A stretch of 64,000 bases of DNA from UBA1765 sp045629945 (GTDB lineage Bacteria; Fibrobacterota; Fibrobacteria; Fibrobacterales; Fibrobacteraceae), in assembly GCA_045629945.1 (NCBI GenBank), contig JAZQSE010000030.1, positions 1 through 64,000 of the forward strand. The letters run 5' to 3'. Under the pieces are notes generated by a model that was given only the letters and a program-made list of their open reading frames with translations, did no database searches and was not told where the DNA came from. The translations under genes were made by a program, and so were the position numbers. Positions 17,257-26,978 of the stretch are shown here, one piece after another. Position 1 is the first letter of the stretch, and each line of letters opens with the position of its first letter.

Positions 17257-19089
17257 TTAAAATTTATGTATTCTGTGCCCTAACAAATTAAAGCGTTTGC
17301 CATTTTTTTCAATAAATGTTTTATTGTTTTTTACGCGGAGGCGAGTCCCTGTTGAATGGTTATGTATAACGCCAGGTTGGTGAAGAGAAGTTATGTCTTC
17401 ACAAGTTTCTGTAGAACAGAATTTAATCCAGTCAATATTGGCATAGCTTCCTGTGATTACAACCTTTAGCATGTGTTCGCCTAGAGAAAGTTCTGTAGTT
17501 TCGCCATGAATTTCACTATAAGTATTCCAATCGGTTCCTTGTGGAATAACCAAAGTATCAGAAATTGCTTTGTCGTCTAAAAAGAGACGGAAACCAGAAT
17601 TTTCAAGACCACTTGCGACATTGGCAAAAACGAAATATTTTCCAGCTTTTTCAATGTTTACAGTGTAATTCATCCATTCGCCTGCACTTGTGTAGCCAAT
17701 AGCATAACCTTTGGATTCATCTGTTGAATCAAGAGTTACTATATCTACACCAGATTCACGATAAGCTTTTCCTTCGTTTTCTGAACTATTGTCACTATAA
17801 GCAAGTCCGGCACTTCCTTTATCAAAATTTTCACTTTCAATTTTACCAGGCAGAGAAATTGCTGTACCTGTGAATGGTTCAGCTGGGTCTAGTTTTGCTG
17901 TAATGATAAGGAATGTCACATGGTGTGGTGCTACAATAGAAGAAAGCCCATTTGAAATCATTCCTAAATCTTTCTTTTGCCACACATCGCGAACCATAAC
18001 TTCGCCCGAAACGCCTACATCTTCAAAATAGAGGTCAATGGTTTGTTCATAATCTGCTGAATTGTAGAGAACTACAGCAAGTTTTCCGCTGCCTTCGCCA
18101 CCGAGTGGGCGCATCCAAATTTGTTTGCCGTTATCGTTTTTAATACGATGCCCCGCAATGCCTGCAGAATCTTGGTTTACAGCAATCATATCAGCATTCA
18201 TGTAAATGTCTTTTGTAGTTGCAGACATATTGCGGATATCATTACCCGTTAAAAGCGGGGCTGCCATTATGGACCACATGGTCATTTGGCTTCTTGCTTC
18301 ATTGTCGGTTAATTTGCCATTTCCTACTTGCAACATATCTGGGTCATTCCATTGGCCAGGGCCTGCGTGAACATAGAGGTGTTCTTGTTCTTCGATAATG
18401 TCAGCTACACCGCGGAACCAATCTCCAGGAGCGTTTTTCCAGGCATTTCCGATATCGCCCGTTGTTCTCCATAAGTTTCCGGTTTTTGGCATCCAAGATT
18501 GAAAACCCCAGGCACAAATACTAAAAACGATGTCGCGGCCGGATTTTTTTAGAGCATCACGCATGCGTTCATAATCTTGTTGTTGGTTAGAGCCTGGTGC
18601 AGGTTCACAGTTATCGTATTTCAAATAGTCAACACCCCAACTTGCAAAAGTCTTGGCGTCTTGTTCTTCTCTCATATAAGAGCCACTTTCAGAACCAGGA
18701 AATTGATTTGAATTATTGTAATGGTGGCAAGTGCGTAAACCGCGGTCACCATAAATACCGAATTTTAAACCTTTGCTATGAATGTAATCGCCAAGGGCTT
18801 TCATGCCACTAGGAAAACGCTCAGGGTCGTGAGTTAAATTACCATTAGCGTCGCGTTTTTTTGCCATCCAGTTATCATCGAGATTTAAATAAATGTAACC
18901 AGCATCTCGCATGCCGGAACTCACCATAATATCAGCAATTTCTTTGATTTGTTTTTCGTTGATATTTTCGTGAAAGACATTCCAGCTGTTCCAACCCATT
19001 GGAGGCGTTTTAACAAGGTCATTAATGGGTTGTGCTAATGCAAAAGTTGAAAAGGTAAATAGCAAAGAAAGGAAAGAAATTTGTTTCAT
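17257..19089 (-). CDS. Secreted GH27 alpha-galactosidase with CBM6
   Basis: 610 residues; signal MKQISFLSLLFTFSTFALAQ. GH27 domain about 25-395: TPPMGWNSWNVF at the start, LNLDDNWM, the nucleophile Asp in VDYLKYDNCEP (about 145), and the acid/base Asp in QWNDPDMLQVGNG (about 210). A CBM6 (about 405-545, LPGKIESENFDKGS to ANIDWIKFCS) follows. The C-terminus is short and ends FNLLGHRIHKF, unlike the longer sorting tails of its neighbours, so it may use a different export or anchoring signal. CGGAG 7 nt upstream supports the start. It is 20 nt downstream of the esterase gene, in one operon. It would remove alpha-galactose from hemicellulose side chains. Confidence 0.93.
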   Translation of the reverse strand: MKQISFLSLLFTFSTFALAQPINDLVKTPPMGWNSWNVFHENINEKQIKEIADIMVSSGMRDAGYIYLNLDDNWMAKKRDANGNLTHDPERFPSGMKALGDYIHSKGLKFGIYGDRGLRTCHHYNNSNQFPGSESGSYMREEQDAKTFASWGVDYLKYDNCEPAPGSNQQQDYERMRDALKKSGRDIVFSICAWGFQSWMPKTGNLWRTTGDIGNAWKNAPGDWFRGVADIIEEQEHLYVHAGPGQWNDPDMLQVGNGKLTDNEARSQMTMWSIMAAPLLTGNDIRNMSATTKDIYMNADMIAVNQDSAGIAGHRIKNDNGKQIWMRPLGGEGSGKLAVVLYNSADYEQTIDLYFEDVGVSGEVMVRDVWQKKDLGMISNGLSSIVAPHHVTFLIITAKLDPAEPFTGTAISLPGKIESENFDKGSAGLAYSDNSSENEGKAYRESGVDIVTLDSTDESKGYAIGYTSAGEWMNYTVNIEKAGKYFVFANVASGLENSGFRLFLDDKAISDTLVIPQGTDWNTYSEIHGETTELSLGEHMLKVVITGSYANIDWIKFCSTETCEDITSLHQPGVIHNHSTGTRLRVKNNKTFIEKNGKRFNLLGHRIHKF

Positions 19090-19108
19090 ATAAACTCCGA
19101 ATAAGGGA

Positions 19109-20611
19109 TTATTTTACATTGAGTTTGAATGTTTTATTGGTTTTAGATTTCAGTAAATAAGTTCCAGAAGATTTCACAAATTTTTTAATAGCATCAGGCA
19201 TATCATATTGATTTGTTGAAAGAGTGCCTAAAAAATTTCCATTCAGATTAAATACATGAAAAGTTTCTTTATGTGCTTGGTTTAAAGAAATGTCATTTTT
19301 AATAGGAGACAATTCTTCTTTTGAAATTTCAGAGTTACTAAGTTCTCGGATTTTTATATTGTCTAAAAAAAGAGTCCCTGTAGCCGCGCCTGCATTAAAA
19401 CTTAAACGAGAATTGGTATCAGTAGGCACTTCCATTTGGAATTTAAACGAAAAATTTTGAGTTGTTGAATTGAGGTCAAAATTTTGAAGTTCACTAAGGT
19501 AACTATCCCATGGGTCGTTATGTTGTTCAACATTGACTTCAAGTGAACGAGAACTACTTGCACTAGCATCAAAGCTAACTTCGTACCATTTATCTTTTTC
19601 AAGATGAATGTCATGTTGGATTAATTGTACTTGATAATTTTCAGTTCCAATGGCAGAAATATCTAGCACATATTTTCCATCTTTTACAGACCCATTTGCT
19701 TTTGCGTCTCCATGTAGTTGTAAATCCCAACCAACAGCAGTTGAATCAAAATTCCCATTAAAAATGCTATCACGATTGGTTGGAACTTGAATTGGTGGCG
19801 AAATGCTTGAACCATCTAAAGAGAAATTTTTTACAAAGTTCCAAATTTCATCACTTGTATTTACGCTTGCTAAATCCATAGAATACCAATGGCCTTTACC
19901 GGCAATACTTAAAAGACGAACTTCTGTGTTGGCAGAACAAGCGCTCCATATTTCAAGAGATGCTGCAGAGCTAGAACGATTAGCTGGGTAAGGCTTTATT
20001 AACTGAGAATTTTCGGAACATTTATTGAAAGAGACCCAACGTTTTAGGTAATTTGCGCCACTTTCATAATTTACAACATCATCGGTCGTTCCATGAGTAT
20101 GGATAATTGGCATTGGGCGAACACTTGCAGGGGCAGGGTTTCCGATAGGGTAACCAGAAACAGGAGCGATAGCTGCAATCATATTTCCCATTTTATTTGC
20201 TGCATGATAACTCATCATACCGCCCATAGAAAATCCAGAGACATAAACGCGTTTTGTATCAATGCCATATTTATTAGACATTTCATTGATAATGGCTTTT
20301 AAAAAATTCACATCTTTATCGCCGGAAATATCCCAGGCTTTATTTTCGCCATTTGGAAATACAACAACAAAACGAGCCGTGTCTGCAATTTCTTCCCACT
20401 TAGCGGCATTTTGTTGGTAAGGGGCGTCTTGATTCATTCCATGCATCTGGATAATCAAGGGCCTGTTTTTTTCAATGCCAGAAGGAGCATACACAATCAT
20501 ATTGCGCGTTGTTCCATTTACAGTAATGTTGTCAGCGAAAGCGTTGCTTGTCAGTAATACAAAGCTAAAACACGCCCAAATGGTTTTTATCATTGATTTT
20601 AAAATGTTCAT
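19109..20611 (-). CDS. Secreted CE1/PHB-depolymerase-like esterase with carbohydrate-binding domain
   Basis: 500 residues, with signal ending near NAFA (residue 26). The alpha/beta-hydrolase domain spans about 30-270: oxyanion region IIQMHGMNQ, nucleophile Ser in GFSMGGMMS, Asp in HTHGTTDDVV, and His in GKGHWYSMD. This is the LpqC / feruloyl-esterase type. Residues about 283-425 form a CBM4/9-like jelly roll (NGNFDSTAVGWDLQLHG to GTLFLDNIKI). The tail FHVFNLNGNFLG to SGTYLLKS is a sorting domain. GGA precedes the ATG. It lies between GH43 and GH27 genes with 23- and 19-nt gaps, so a role in deacylating xylan (ferulate or acetate) is likely. Substrate not proven. Confidence 0.88.
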   Translation of the reverse strand: MNILKSMIKTIWACFSFVLLTSNAFADNITVNGTTRNMIVYAPSGIEKNRPLIIQMHGMNQDAPYQQNAAKWEEIADTARFVVVFPNGENKAWDISGDKDVNFLKAIINEMSNKYGIDTKRVYVSGFSMGGMMSYHAANKMGNMIAAIAPVSGYPIGNPAPASVRPMPIIHTHGTTDDVVNYESGANYLKRWVSFNKCSENSQLIKPYPANRSSSAASLEIWSACSANTEVRLLSIAGKGHWYSMDLASVNTSDEIWNFVKNFSLDGSSISPPIQVPTNRDSIFNGNFDSTAVGWDLQLHGDAKANGSVKDGKYVLDISAIGTENYQVQLIQHDIHLEKDKWYEVSFDASASSSRSLEVNVEQHNDPWDSYLSELQNFDLNSTTQNFSFKFQMEVPTDTNSRLSFNAGAATGTLFLDNIKIRELSNSEISKEELSPIKNDISLNQAHKETFHVFNLNGNFLGTLSTNQYDMPDAIKKFVKSSGTYLLKSKTNKTFKLNVK

Positions 20612-20634
20612 AATGTTTCCTAGAAAAATTCAAG

Positions 20635-22911
20635 TTACTTGGTTATCATAAAACGATGCGAAAAACCGGTTGTTGATTTTATTAGGTAAACCCCTTTTTC
20701 AGAAATAAGCGATTGTACTTTTGCATGAGCATCGCGAACTGAAGACGCTTTGATTTTTCCGATAAACGAACCATTCAATGAATAAATGCTGAAATCTTGC
20801 AAGCCAATATTATCGAACTTAATTTTATTGACAAAGAGAGGGTTTTCTGAACAAGATTCTTTGCAGAATTCTATCCAATCGACGTTTACGTAATTGCCGG
20901 TAATTTCAAGTTTGAGAACATGCTCTCCGGCGGAAATTTCTGAAGTTTTTGTTGAAATAGCAGAGTAATTACTCCAGTCTTCACCTTGTTCTGCAATAAT
21001 ATTTTCGGAAATAGCTTTACCGTCAATGTATAATTTTACACCAGCATTTTCAGAAGCTGTAGCCATATTCACCCGAACTTCATAAACACCACTTTCACTT
21101 ACATTTACAGTATAACGCATCCATTCGCCTTCTTCGGTATACCCGATAGCAAAACCTTTGGATTTATCAAGAGAATCTAATTGAACAATGTCAACGCCAT
21201 TTTCTCTATACGCATTTCCTTGGTTGTCAGAATCTTTATCATAATAAGCGCGATTAGGTTTTCCTACATCGTAATTTTCAGCTTCAATTCTTCCAGGGAT
21301 TTTTACAGCAATGTCGTTGTAAGGTGTTGGTGGAGTTGTGTCTTGAATATTGTCTAAATAAATTTCATCTTTATAGTCTGTTCCGATTTTAAACCAGTCA
21401 AAATCAACATAACCGCCAGTCGTTTTTGTGGCATAATTAAATAATCCGAAGCGATAACCAACAAACATCCCAAGAGAATAATCCAAAGCGAGATCAGAAC
21501 CGATTTTTGTCCAGTCAGAACCGTTTGTGCTATAATAGAAAGAAGCGGTTCCTCGGTCGAGAGGTAAATCAAAATCTATGCGCAAGAAAATTTTTGAACT
21601 AGAGAAAGATTCGCTTGCTTTCAAAGATTCTCCATCTTTTGAGCCCGTGTACATAACCACTTTATAATTGCCATTTTCTTTTGTAATTCCCACAAAACCT
21701 TTCGTATCTTGCAATGCGACAAGGCCTGCAATATCGCCATCTTTCATACCAGATGCATCAAGAGAAACTCTGCCAGAACATTTTGGCCCAAAAGTGCGTT
21801 GAGTAAGAGTATTTTTAGCGTTGATAATTCGAGAATCTGTTCGGCTTGTAGTAATGCGTAAGTTCCCAGGATTAGCCGTTAGAGACCAGTTTTTATTATC
21901 AGGGTTGTGATTCCATTGCCATTCAAGCGGAAGAATTTCGGAATCAAAATTGTCACTAGTAACCATACCGTATCCAGGCAAAGCATTTTCAGGCAGTTCA
22001 AGAGTTGAAGGCGCTTTAGAGCCATCAGCTACTGGCCAACCGTCTTGCCAGGAAGTCGGGACTAAATAAGGAATGCGGCCAACAGGCCCGGAATCTCTGA
22101 ATAAAAGAGCATACCACTTGCCTTCCGGTGTGTCAAAAATTCCTCCTTGAGCAACGCCATTATTTTGCAAGAAAATTTTCCCAGAGTAACCGGAAAGTAA
22201 ACTTTTAGAACGATAAACTATAGCACTTCTGCAATTGCCTGCTGGCCAGGAGATAGTGAATAAATAATATTCACCATTTACTTTTTCCATGTGAGCGCCT
22301 TCTTGTTGGACGTAGTAATTGGTAGTGCCGGTTACTTGATTGATGCTTACGCCACCGAGTTTTCCACTACGGCCGCCACTTTTAACAGAAGAAGCGTCAC
22401 TGTTGAGTTCTACATAACTTATTTGGTCGCCACTACCATAAAAGACCCAGACTGAACCATCATCCTCAAAGAACAAAGAAGGGTCATGATAAAAAGGCAA
22501 AGTTACTTCTGTCCAAGGGCCGTTTTCAATATCAGCTGTTTTATACAGATGAGTCCTGTTTGTTGTATAAGAAGGAGTAAGCACATAAAAGAACCCTTTG
22601 TGATAGCGAATGCTTGAAGCCCAGGAACCTTTACCATACGCGTTTTGACCTGCGTTTAAGTTCATATTGTCGTTGTTAGTGAGCGTCTGGTAAGCATAGC
22701 CGACAGTGCGCCATTGTGCTAAATCTTTAGATGCCATAATCGGGTCACCCGGCGCAAAATGCATTGTCGTGGTCACCATGTAATAGGTGTCGTCAACGCG
22801 GACAATTGAAGGGTCCGGGTTATCAACCCAAGTAATTGGGTTTGAAACGGTTGCCGCGTAAACAGAAGTACAACAGAGCCAAAATAGGCTCCATTTTTTT
22901 AACCAATCCAT
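20635..22911 (-). CDS. Secreted GH43 beta-xylosidase-like enzyme with CBM6 and sorting tail
   Basis: 758 residues. The ATG at 22911 is preferred (AAGGAG 8 nt upstream) over a GTG 9 nt earlier. Signal MDWLKKWSLFWLCCTSVYA. GH43 propeller about 20-300: base Asp in NPDPSIVRVDDTYYM, second Asp in FYHDPSLFFEDD, Glu in QQEGAHMEKVNGEYY. A lectin-like beta-sandwich typical of GH43 xylosidases is at about 310-510 (LEWQWNHNPDNKNW onward). CBM6 about 535-680 (IPGRIEAENYDVGK to VNVDWIEFCK). Sorting tail FSIYSLNGSFIG to KGVYLIKS. It is the first gene of a three- or four-gene hemicellulase operon and faces dnaE across a 298-nt divergent region. Confidence 0.93.
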   Translation of the reverse strand: MDWLKKWSLFWLCCTSVYAATVSNPITWVDNPDPSIVRVDDTYYMVTTTMHFAPGDPIMASKDLAQWRTVGYAYQTLTNNDNMNLNAGQNAYGKGSWASSIRYHKGFFYVLTPSYTTNRTHLYKTADIENGPWTEVTLPFYHDPSLFFEDDGSVWVFYGSGDQISYVELNSDASSVKSGGRSGKLGGVSINQVTGTTNYYVQQEGAHMEKVNGEYYLFTISWPAGNCRSAIVYRSKSLLSGYSGKIFLQNNGVAQGGIFDTPEGKWYALLFRDSGPVGRIPYLVPTSWQDGWPVADGSKAPSTLELPENALPGYGMVTSDNFDSEILPLEWQWNHNPDNKNWSLTANPGNLRITTSRTDSRIINAKNTLTQRTFGPKCSGRVSLDASGMKDGDIAGLVALQDTKGFVGITKENGNYKVVMYTGSKDGESLKASESFSSSKIFLRIDFDLPLDRGTASFYYSTNGSDWTKIGSDLALDYSLGMFVGYRFGLFNYATKTTGGYVDFDWFKIGTDYKDEIYLDNIQDTTPPTPYNDIAVKIPGRIEAENYDVGKPNRAYYDKDSDNQGNAYRENGVDIVQLDSLDKSKGFAIGYTEEGEWMRYTVNVSESGVYEVRVNMATASENAGVKLYIDGKAISENIIAEQGEDWSNYSAISTKTSEISAGEHVLKLEITGNYVNVDWIEFCKESCSENPLFVNKIKFDNIGLQDFSIYSLNGSFIGKIKASSVRDAHAKVQSLISEKGVYLIKSTTGFSHRFMITK

Positions 22912-23153
22912 AACAAACACTCCTTTGCTAATAAAAGCAGAGAATTTTTATGCAGAAAAAATATCCATGATGGGGTGGTGTTATGGAGAAAAACAAGAAA
23001 TTTCCATTGACAATTTATCAAAAGGGCTGTTTTAGAGCCTGAAAAAGGGTAAAATTCTTGTTTACAAATAAATGGAAAAGAGGATGAAAATTTGAAGGAT
23101 AAAATTGAGAGATTTAACCAAGTATAGCAGTTTAGGGAATCTTTTAAAAAATT

Positions 23154-23161
23154 ATCTTTGC
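23154..23161 (+). promoter_or_regulatory. -10 box of dnaE
   Basis: TATCTTTG matches TAnnTTTG. The leader of about 45 nt carries AAGGGGA before the ATG. The rest of the 22912-23209 region is AT-rich and must also hold the GH43 operon promoter, which I could not pinpoint. Confidence 0.5.
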
Positions 23162-23209
23162 AGAGAAATAGTGTGAAATTTTGAGTTTATATGTAAGGGG
23201 AATAAAGCT

Positions 23210-26200
23210 ATGGCTTTTGTTCATTTACAAACACATTCTGAATATTCGATTTTAAGAGCCTCTTGCCGTGCCAAAGCTTTACTCAATAAAGCTATAGAAA
23301 TGGGGCAGTCTGCGGTAGCGCTTACAGACCATGGTAACATGTTTGGCATGCTTGAATTTTATATGGAAGCCAAAAGCCTTAATAAGTCCCGCAAAGCAGA
23401 AGGTCTTGAACCAATAAATCCGATTATAGGTTGTCATATTTTTGTAGATCACCCTGCGGCAGATAGAAAAGAAGAAACAACTTACCAGCGTTTAACTCTT
23501 TTGGCTGAAACGGATAAAGGTTATAGTAATTTATTGCGTATTGTTAGTCATTGCTATCTCGATGAAATTAACTGGAAAGAAATCCCAGGTGTTCCTTTAG
23601 AAATATTAGCATCACATTCAGAAGGTTTAATTGCTCTTGCAGGAGATTTCTTTAGTCGGTTCGGGGCAGATGTTGTTTCTGGAAAAGAAAAATTGGCTAA
23701 AGAATATTTAGATTCCTTGAGAAAAATTTTTGATAGCGAACATTTGTTTTTAACCCTTTCAAACCAAGGTGTTCCTGAACAACGTTTACTTAATGTCTTT
23801 TTAGCAGATTATGCTAAAGAATTTGGGCATTCTTTAGTGGCTACCAATAATGTGCATTATTTAAATGAAGAAGATCATAAAGCACACAAAGTTTTACGCT
23901 GTATCGGGCTTGCTAAAAAATTAAACGAATTTGAAGATAAAATATACCCGACGAGTCAGTTTTATTTCCGTTCAGAACAGGAAATGCGGGAACTTTTTGC
24001 GCAATACCCAGAAGCTATCGATAATACAGAAAAAATAGCCAAACGCTGTCATGTAACGATTCGTACAAATTGTGGAGATGAATTTTGGCCGAAATTCCAG
24101 ATTACAGAAGAATTCAAAAATTCTGAAGAATATGCAAAAATAAAACAAGCGATGCAAAGCGAATATGAAAAGGAACTCGCTTCTATACTTGCTAAAGAAA
24201 CAGAAAAGTATTGTGAAGAAAAAAGTCTTTCTCAAGAAACGCTTTCTGAATCAGATAGACAAGAAATTGAAAAAAGTGCAAAAGGAAAATGTTGTGTAGG
24301 AACAGATTCTGATATTTATTTAATTTCTCTTTGCAATAATCGCTTGAAATTACGTTACCCAGAAGAAAACTGTTGTTACCCTGTGGGCGATTCTGATGTG
24401 GCTAGTCGCTTGCGAACAGAATTAAATTGTATCCGCAATATGAAAGTGGCTGGCTATTTACTTATTGTCTGGGATTTTATCAACTGGTCTAGAGAAAATG
24501 GAATTCCGGTTGGGCCTGGTCGCGGTTCTGCAGCCGGTTCAATTGTCACTTATATCATTGGGATTACCGACATTGACCCCCTTCGATTTGGTTTGCTTTT
24601 TGAACGCTTTCTAAATCCAGAACGCGTGAGCATGCCTGATATTGATACGGATATTTCAGATAGAGACAGAGGACGCGTTATTCAGTATGTGACAGAGCAT
24701 TATGGTGCGCAGTGTGTAAGCCAAATTGTAACCTATGGCTCATTAAAAATGCGACAGGTTATAAATGATGTTGGTCGCGTTTTAAATATTCCTTTAAGTG
24801 ATGTTCGTTCTATAATAGACCTTTTACCTAAAGATAATAGTGCTACATTAAGTGATGCCAAAACAGGGTTAAAAAAAGGCCAGCCTTTGCCAGATTATTC
24901 TCCAGATACTTTGAATGAAAAAATCCAATCAAGAGAAATTTATAAAGACCTTTGGGAGTATTCTGAAAAGCTTGAAAATTTAGCACGTCAGACAGGAGTT
25001 CATGCGGCAGCAGTTGTAATTGCTCCTGTTGAAATGTATAAATTGGCGCCTGTTTATCGAGCCGTTCCTTCTGATACGCCGGTTGTAATGTATGATAAGC
25101 ATTACGCAGAAGATATTGGCCTTTTAAAAATGGATTTCTTGGGCTTAATTACCTTATCTATGATTCAAGATACTTTAGCGTTGATTAAAAAGAATCATGG
25201 ATTTGATTTAGATATAGGCCATATTCCATTAGACGATAAAAAAACTTATGAATTGTTTAGTAAGGGTTTGACAGTTGGGGTATTCCAATTTGAATCCGCT
25301 GGCATGCAAAAATATTTACGGGAATTAAATCCCACCTGTATTGAAGATTTGATAGCGATGAATGCGCTTTATCGCCCAGGGCCTTTAGAACAGGTGCCAC
25401 GATTTATTCGTTGTAAAAATGGTGTTGAAGAAATTAACTGTTATCATCCTGATTTAGAGCCTATTTTAAAAGAAACTTATGGTGTAATTGTTTACCAAGA
25501 ACAGGTAATGCGCTTGGCTCAGATTCTTGGTGGCTATACACTTGGTGGAGCTGATATTATTCGCCGTATTATGGCAAAAAAGAAACCAGCTGAAATGGAA
25601 AAACTCCAGCCGGAATTTTTTGAAAAATGTATTTCGCGTGGATATGACCCAAAAATGATTGAAGAAATCTGGGCGGTTCTTTTGCCATTCTGCGGTTACG
25701 CCTTTAACAAAAGTCATGCGGCGGCTTATAGTTATGTTGCTTACCAAACAGCTTACTTGAAAACACATTATGGTGCAGAATACATGGCTGCAACTATGTC
25801 TGCTGAAATTTCAAAAGTAGAACGTATTGTGGTAATGCTTAAAGAATGCGATAAACTTGGAATTAAATATTTACCGCCTTGTGTCAACCGTTCAGAAGCA
25901 AGATTTTCTGTAGACAAAAATTCAAATATCCTTTATGGTTTAGCTGGCATAAAAAATGTTGGTTTTGAAGTAGTTGAAGACCTTGTAGCAGAACGAGAAA
26001 AGAATGGCCCTTATACAAGTATTTTTGATTTGTGTAAACGTGTTTTAGATTATCAGGCTTCTTGCCCGACAAAACGCCCGCCATTGAATAAGAGAATTTT
26101 AGAAAGTCTTGTTCTTGCGGGCGCATTAGATAACTTGCATAATTCTCAGCGAGAAAGAATTTTTGCAAGTATTGATAAAGCATTGAATCTAGCAACAACT

Positions 26201-26977
26201 TACCAGAATGACAAAGAAAAAGGGCAGATTTCACTTTTTGATTCTTTAGAAGACGATAATTTTTCTAAAGAAAGTGAAACTTTAGAGCAAGCCACACTTT
26301 GGCCATTTATGGAAAAACTCAATAAAGAAAAAGGAATTGTTGGGTGTTTTCTTTCAAGCCATCCATTAGAAGAATTCAGGCCGGAATTAATAGGCTTTGC
26401 CTCTTGTACTTTGGCTCCAGATGAATTAAGACGCCATGACGGAGATACCAACTGTATTGTTGGCGGTATAGTGATTTCTTCACGTTCAGTAGACATACAA
26501 AAAGGACGAAATGTAGGCAAGACAATAGGATTTCTTGAAATCCAAGATTTCCATGGAACCTTATCTTTATCATTTGGTCCGGAAAAATGGGAAAAATACA
26601 GAAGTTCCTTTGGGGTTAATGACAGAGTTCTTGCTTGGGGTTCGTTAAAATACATTGAAGAAAAACAAGAAATGAGATTCTCTGTTGATTCTATAGAATC
26701 GCTTGAAAATATCCAACACCGGGTAAAAGAAATCCATATTGAATGTATGTCTTCTGCATTAAAAGAAGAAAATTTAGACAAATTAAAAACTAAAATGGAA
26801 GCGTTGGAAGCGTTTCCTGGAGAGCCGGGGGCTCGTTTGATTTTCCATATAGAAACATTGAACTCCAAGCATACTTTGCTCCTTAGCGAAAAAGAAATAC
26901 TTTATTCTTCTGATTTTTTGTATTGGTTGAAAAAAGAATTTATGGCTTCCAATGTGTGGGTTTCCGGGAAAAAATAA
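23210..26977 (+). CDS. dnaE: DNA polymerase III alpha subunit
   Basis: A 1255-residue replicative polymerase of the DnaE1 type. The PHP domain starts the protein (FVHLQTHSEYSILRASCRAK, then ALTDHGNMFG). The palm has GPGRGSAAGS and the catalytic acids in MPDIDTDISDRDRG (about residues 480-493). Tau-binding and fingers signatures include NKSHAAAYSYVAYQTAYLK. HhH and OB regions follow to the end (for example LSSHPLEEF and a late OB-fold). It is about 100 residues longer than E. coli DnaE; part of the excess is a charged Glu/Lys-rich insert at about 300-365 containing two adjacent Cys. AAGGGGA precedes the ATG by 8 nt. lpxB follows after one base. Confidence 0.96.
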   Translation: MAFVHLQTHSEYSILRASCRAKALLNKAIEMGQSAVALTDHGNMFGMLEFYMEAKSLNKSRKAEGLEPINPIIGCHIFVDHPAADRKEETTYQRLTLLAETDKGYSNLLRIVSHCYLDEINWKEIPGVPLEILASHSEGLIALAGDFFSRFGADVVSGKEKLAKEYLDSLRKIFDSEHLFLTLSNQGVPEQRLLNVFLADYAKEFGHSLVATNNVHYLNEEDHKAHKVLRCIGLAKKLNEFEDKIYPTSQFYFRSEQEMRELFAQYPEAIDNTEKIAKRCHVTIRTNCGDEFWPKFQITEEFKNSEEYAKIKQAMQSEYEKELASILAKETEKYCEEKSLSQETLSESDRQEIEKSAKGKCCVGTDSDIYLISLCNNRLKLRYPEENCCYPVGDSDVASRLRTELNCIRNMKVAGYLLIVWDFINWSRENGIPVGPGRGSAAGSIVTYIIGITDIDPLRFGLLFERFLNPERVSMPDIDTDISDRDRGRVIQYVTEHYGAQCVSQIVTYGSLKMRQVINDVGRVLNIPLSDVRSIIDLLPKDNSATLSDAKTGLKKGQPLPDYSPDTLNEKIQSREIYKDLWEYSEKLENLARQTGVHAAAVVIAPVEMYKLAPVYRAVPSDTPVVMYDKHYAEDIGLLKMDFLGLITLSMIQDTLALIKKNHGFDLDIGHIPLDDKKTYELFSKGLTVGVFQFESAGMQKYLRELNPTCIEDLIAMNALYRPGPLEQVPRFIRCKNGVEEINCYHPDLEPILKETYGVIVYQEQVMRLAQILGGYTLGGADIIRRIMAKKKPAEMEKLQPEFFEKCISRGYDPKMIEEIWAVLLPFCGYAFNKSHAAAYSYVAYQTAYLKTHYGAEYMAATMSAEISKVERIVVMLKECDKLGIKYLPPCVNRSEARFSVDKNSNILYGLAGIKNVGFEVVEDLVAEREKNGPYTSIFDLCKRVLDYQASCPTKRPPLNKRILESLVLAGALDNLHNSQRERIFASIDKALNLATTYQNDKEKGQISLFDSLEDDNFSKESETLEQATLWPFMEKLNKEKGIVGCFLSSHPLEEFRPELIGFASCTLAPDELRRHDGDTNCIVGGIVISSRSVDIQKGRNVGKTIGFLEIQDFHGTLSLSFGPEKWEKYRSSFGVNDRVLAWGSLKYIEEKQEMRFSVDSIESLENIQHRVKEIHIECMSSALKEENLDKLKTKMEALEAFPGEPGARLIFHIETLNSKHTLLLSEKEILYSSDFLYWLKKEFMASNVWVSGKK

Positions 26978-26978
26978 A

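Noticed and set aside
26200..26868. 222-codon minus-strand frame
   Set aside because: Antisense to the well-supported dnaE C-terminal region, with no start signal.
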